64,000 nt of DNA from the NCBI GenBank assembly GCA_027574665.1, contig CM050650.1, forward strand, positions 95,515,086-95,579,085. The letters are read 5' to 3'. Position numbers and translations under genes: made by a program. Source of the DNA: Rhynochetos jubatus. Taxonomy: Eukaryota; Chordata; Aves; Eurypygiformes; Rhynochetidae. The stretch's first letter is position 1. Each line of letters starts with the position of its first letter. This document shows positions 63,206 through 64,000 of the stretch, in pieces. The notes below the pieces were generated by a model, which saw only the letters and a program-made list of their open reading frames with translations, searched no databases and was not told where the DNA came from.

Positions 63206-63719
63206 CATAGAAAGGACCCATTCTGGAGCAGTCCTCGAAGACCTGCATCCCCATGGGAAGGACCGGTATTGGAGAATTTTATGAAAATCTGTATCCTGTG
63301 GGAGAAGCCCTGCACTAGAGCAGGAGAAAAGGAGAAGAGAAGGAGGAGGAATGAACAGCAGAGACAAAGTGTTATGGACGGATCGCAATCCTCATTGCCC
63401 ATCCCCCTGCACAGCTCAAGAGGAGGTAGAAGAGTTGGGAGTGAAGCTGAGTCTGGGAAGAAGGAAAGGGTGGAGGGAAAGGTGTTTTCAGATTTGTCAT
63501 TTCTCCTTACACTACTTTGTTTAATTGGCAATAAATTACATCATTATTCTCCCCAAGCTGAGACTGCTTGGCCTGTGATAATAAACGGTGAGTGATCTCC
63601 CTGTCCTATCTTGACCCATGAGTTTCTTTGGCCCTATTTTCTCTCTGTCTAGTTGAGGAGGGGGAGTGATAGGGCAATTTGGTGAGCAGCTGGCAGTCAG
63701 TCAAGGTCAACCCACTACA
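63206..63719 (+). mobile_element. ERV LTR (outer), 3' part
   Basis: Continuation of the outer LTR. Module sequence comes first (AAAGGACCCATTCTGGAGCA, CATCCCCATGGGAAGGACCG). Then come GAGCAGGAGAAAAGGAGAAG, an AATAAA signal at 63530-63535, CCCAAGCTGAGACTGCTTGG, and the GTTGAGGAGGGGGAGTGATA block. It ends GGTCAACCCACTACA. With the 5' part, the LTR is about 1,037 bases without the insertion. Open frames on both strands here have no ERV protein motif. Confidence 0.93.
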
Positions 63720-64000
63720 ACTATAAACCAGTTTGACTTTGCGTGCTTTCTAGTAAAGAAATTAATGTATATTAAAAAAACCAACCAAACAAACCAAACC
63801 AAAACAAAACAACCTATTGATAGCTAGAAAAATAATGGCAACTTTCTTCCAGCAACTATTATGCTACAGAAAAACATGACTTAAACCTTCAACTTAATTT
63901 GACCTTACTCTATCCAAATGAAACAGCAGAAGGAAAAGACTGCTTGTTACTACTGTGAAGTCTAATAAATGAATAATTTAAGGGTCATTAAAAGAAGAAG
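63720..64000. other. Unassigned flank
   Basis: An A/C-rich simple stretch (63774-63812) is followed by ordinary AT-rich sequence to the window edge. No ERV internal region follows the LTR, so the outer LTR is also solo or its partner lies elsewhere. Confidence 0.6.

Noticed and set aside
1..64000. CRISPR arrays, operons, bacterial promoters and terminators
   Set aside because: The composition and the CR1 and ERV content show vertebrate nuclear DNA. No regularly spaced repeats or prokaryotic gene layout are present.

Overview
The window reads as nuclear DNA from a bird. The background is AT-rich and non-coding, with homopolymer runs and short microsatellites. Most of what can be recognised is CR1 LINE fragments and solo LTRs of avian endogenous retroviruses (ERVs). 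The LTR types resemble families I recall from neoavian genomes, so a neoavian species is my guess; this was not tested by a search. I found no protein-coding gene, exon series, tRNA, rRNA, snRNA or CRISPR array that the sequence supports. Every open frame is short, and the longer ones lie inside LTRs, inside CR1 remnants or in low-complexity DNA. The window looks like a gene desert or the inside of a very large intron.

Layout. 1-345 is the end of an LTR cut by the window edge. 346-10002 is mostly unrecognised single-copy-looking DNA with two very short CR1 3' tips (about 1.9 and 4.5 kb). 10003-10836 is a CR1 with an intact 3' end. 17.9-26.1 kb is the first dense repeat cluster: a deleted LTR, two minus-strand LTRs, one CR1 without its 3' end, and a second CR1 split by a solo LTR flanked by a TGTGT duplication. 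26.1-33.5 kb has no recognised element. 33.5-38.6 kb holds a minus-strand LTR with a near-perfect 6-bp duplication, a very old CR1-like LINE, and a joined LTR fragment plus CR1 reverse-transcriptase fragment. 40.4-46.6 kb is the second cluster: three LTRs, a CR1 3' piece and a probable fourth LTR. 46.6-59.9 kb is mostly AT-rich DNA with one CR1 tip, a C25 tract and an isolated GC-rich segment at 56.6 kb. 59.9-60.3 kb is a CR1 3' end. 62.0-63.7 kb is one LTR inserted inside another.

Relationships. At least four LTR types are visible. One type, with an internal array of roughly 40-50 bp modules, occurs five times (17959, 20003, 37583, 40451 and 62029) on both strands and in different states of deletion. 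A second type occurs twice (24821 and 62552). Nesting gives relative ages: the CR1 at 24.2-26.1 kb is older than the LTR inside it, and the 62029 LTR is older than the 62552 LTR. Nothing seen encodes a working element. Wherever the CR1 reverse-transcriptase active-site motif is visible it is mutated, and no ERV internal coding region was recognised.
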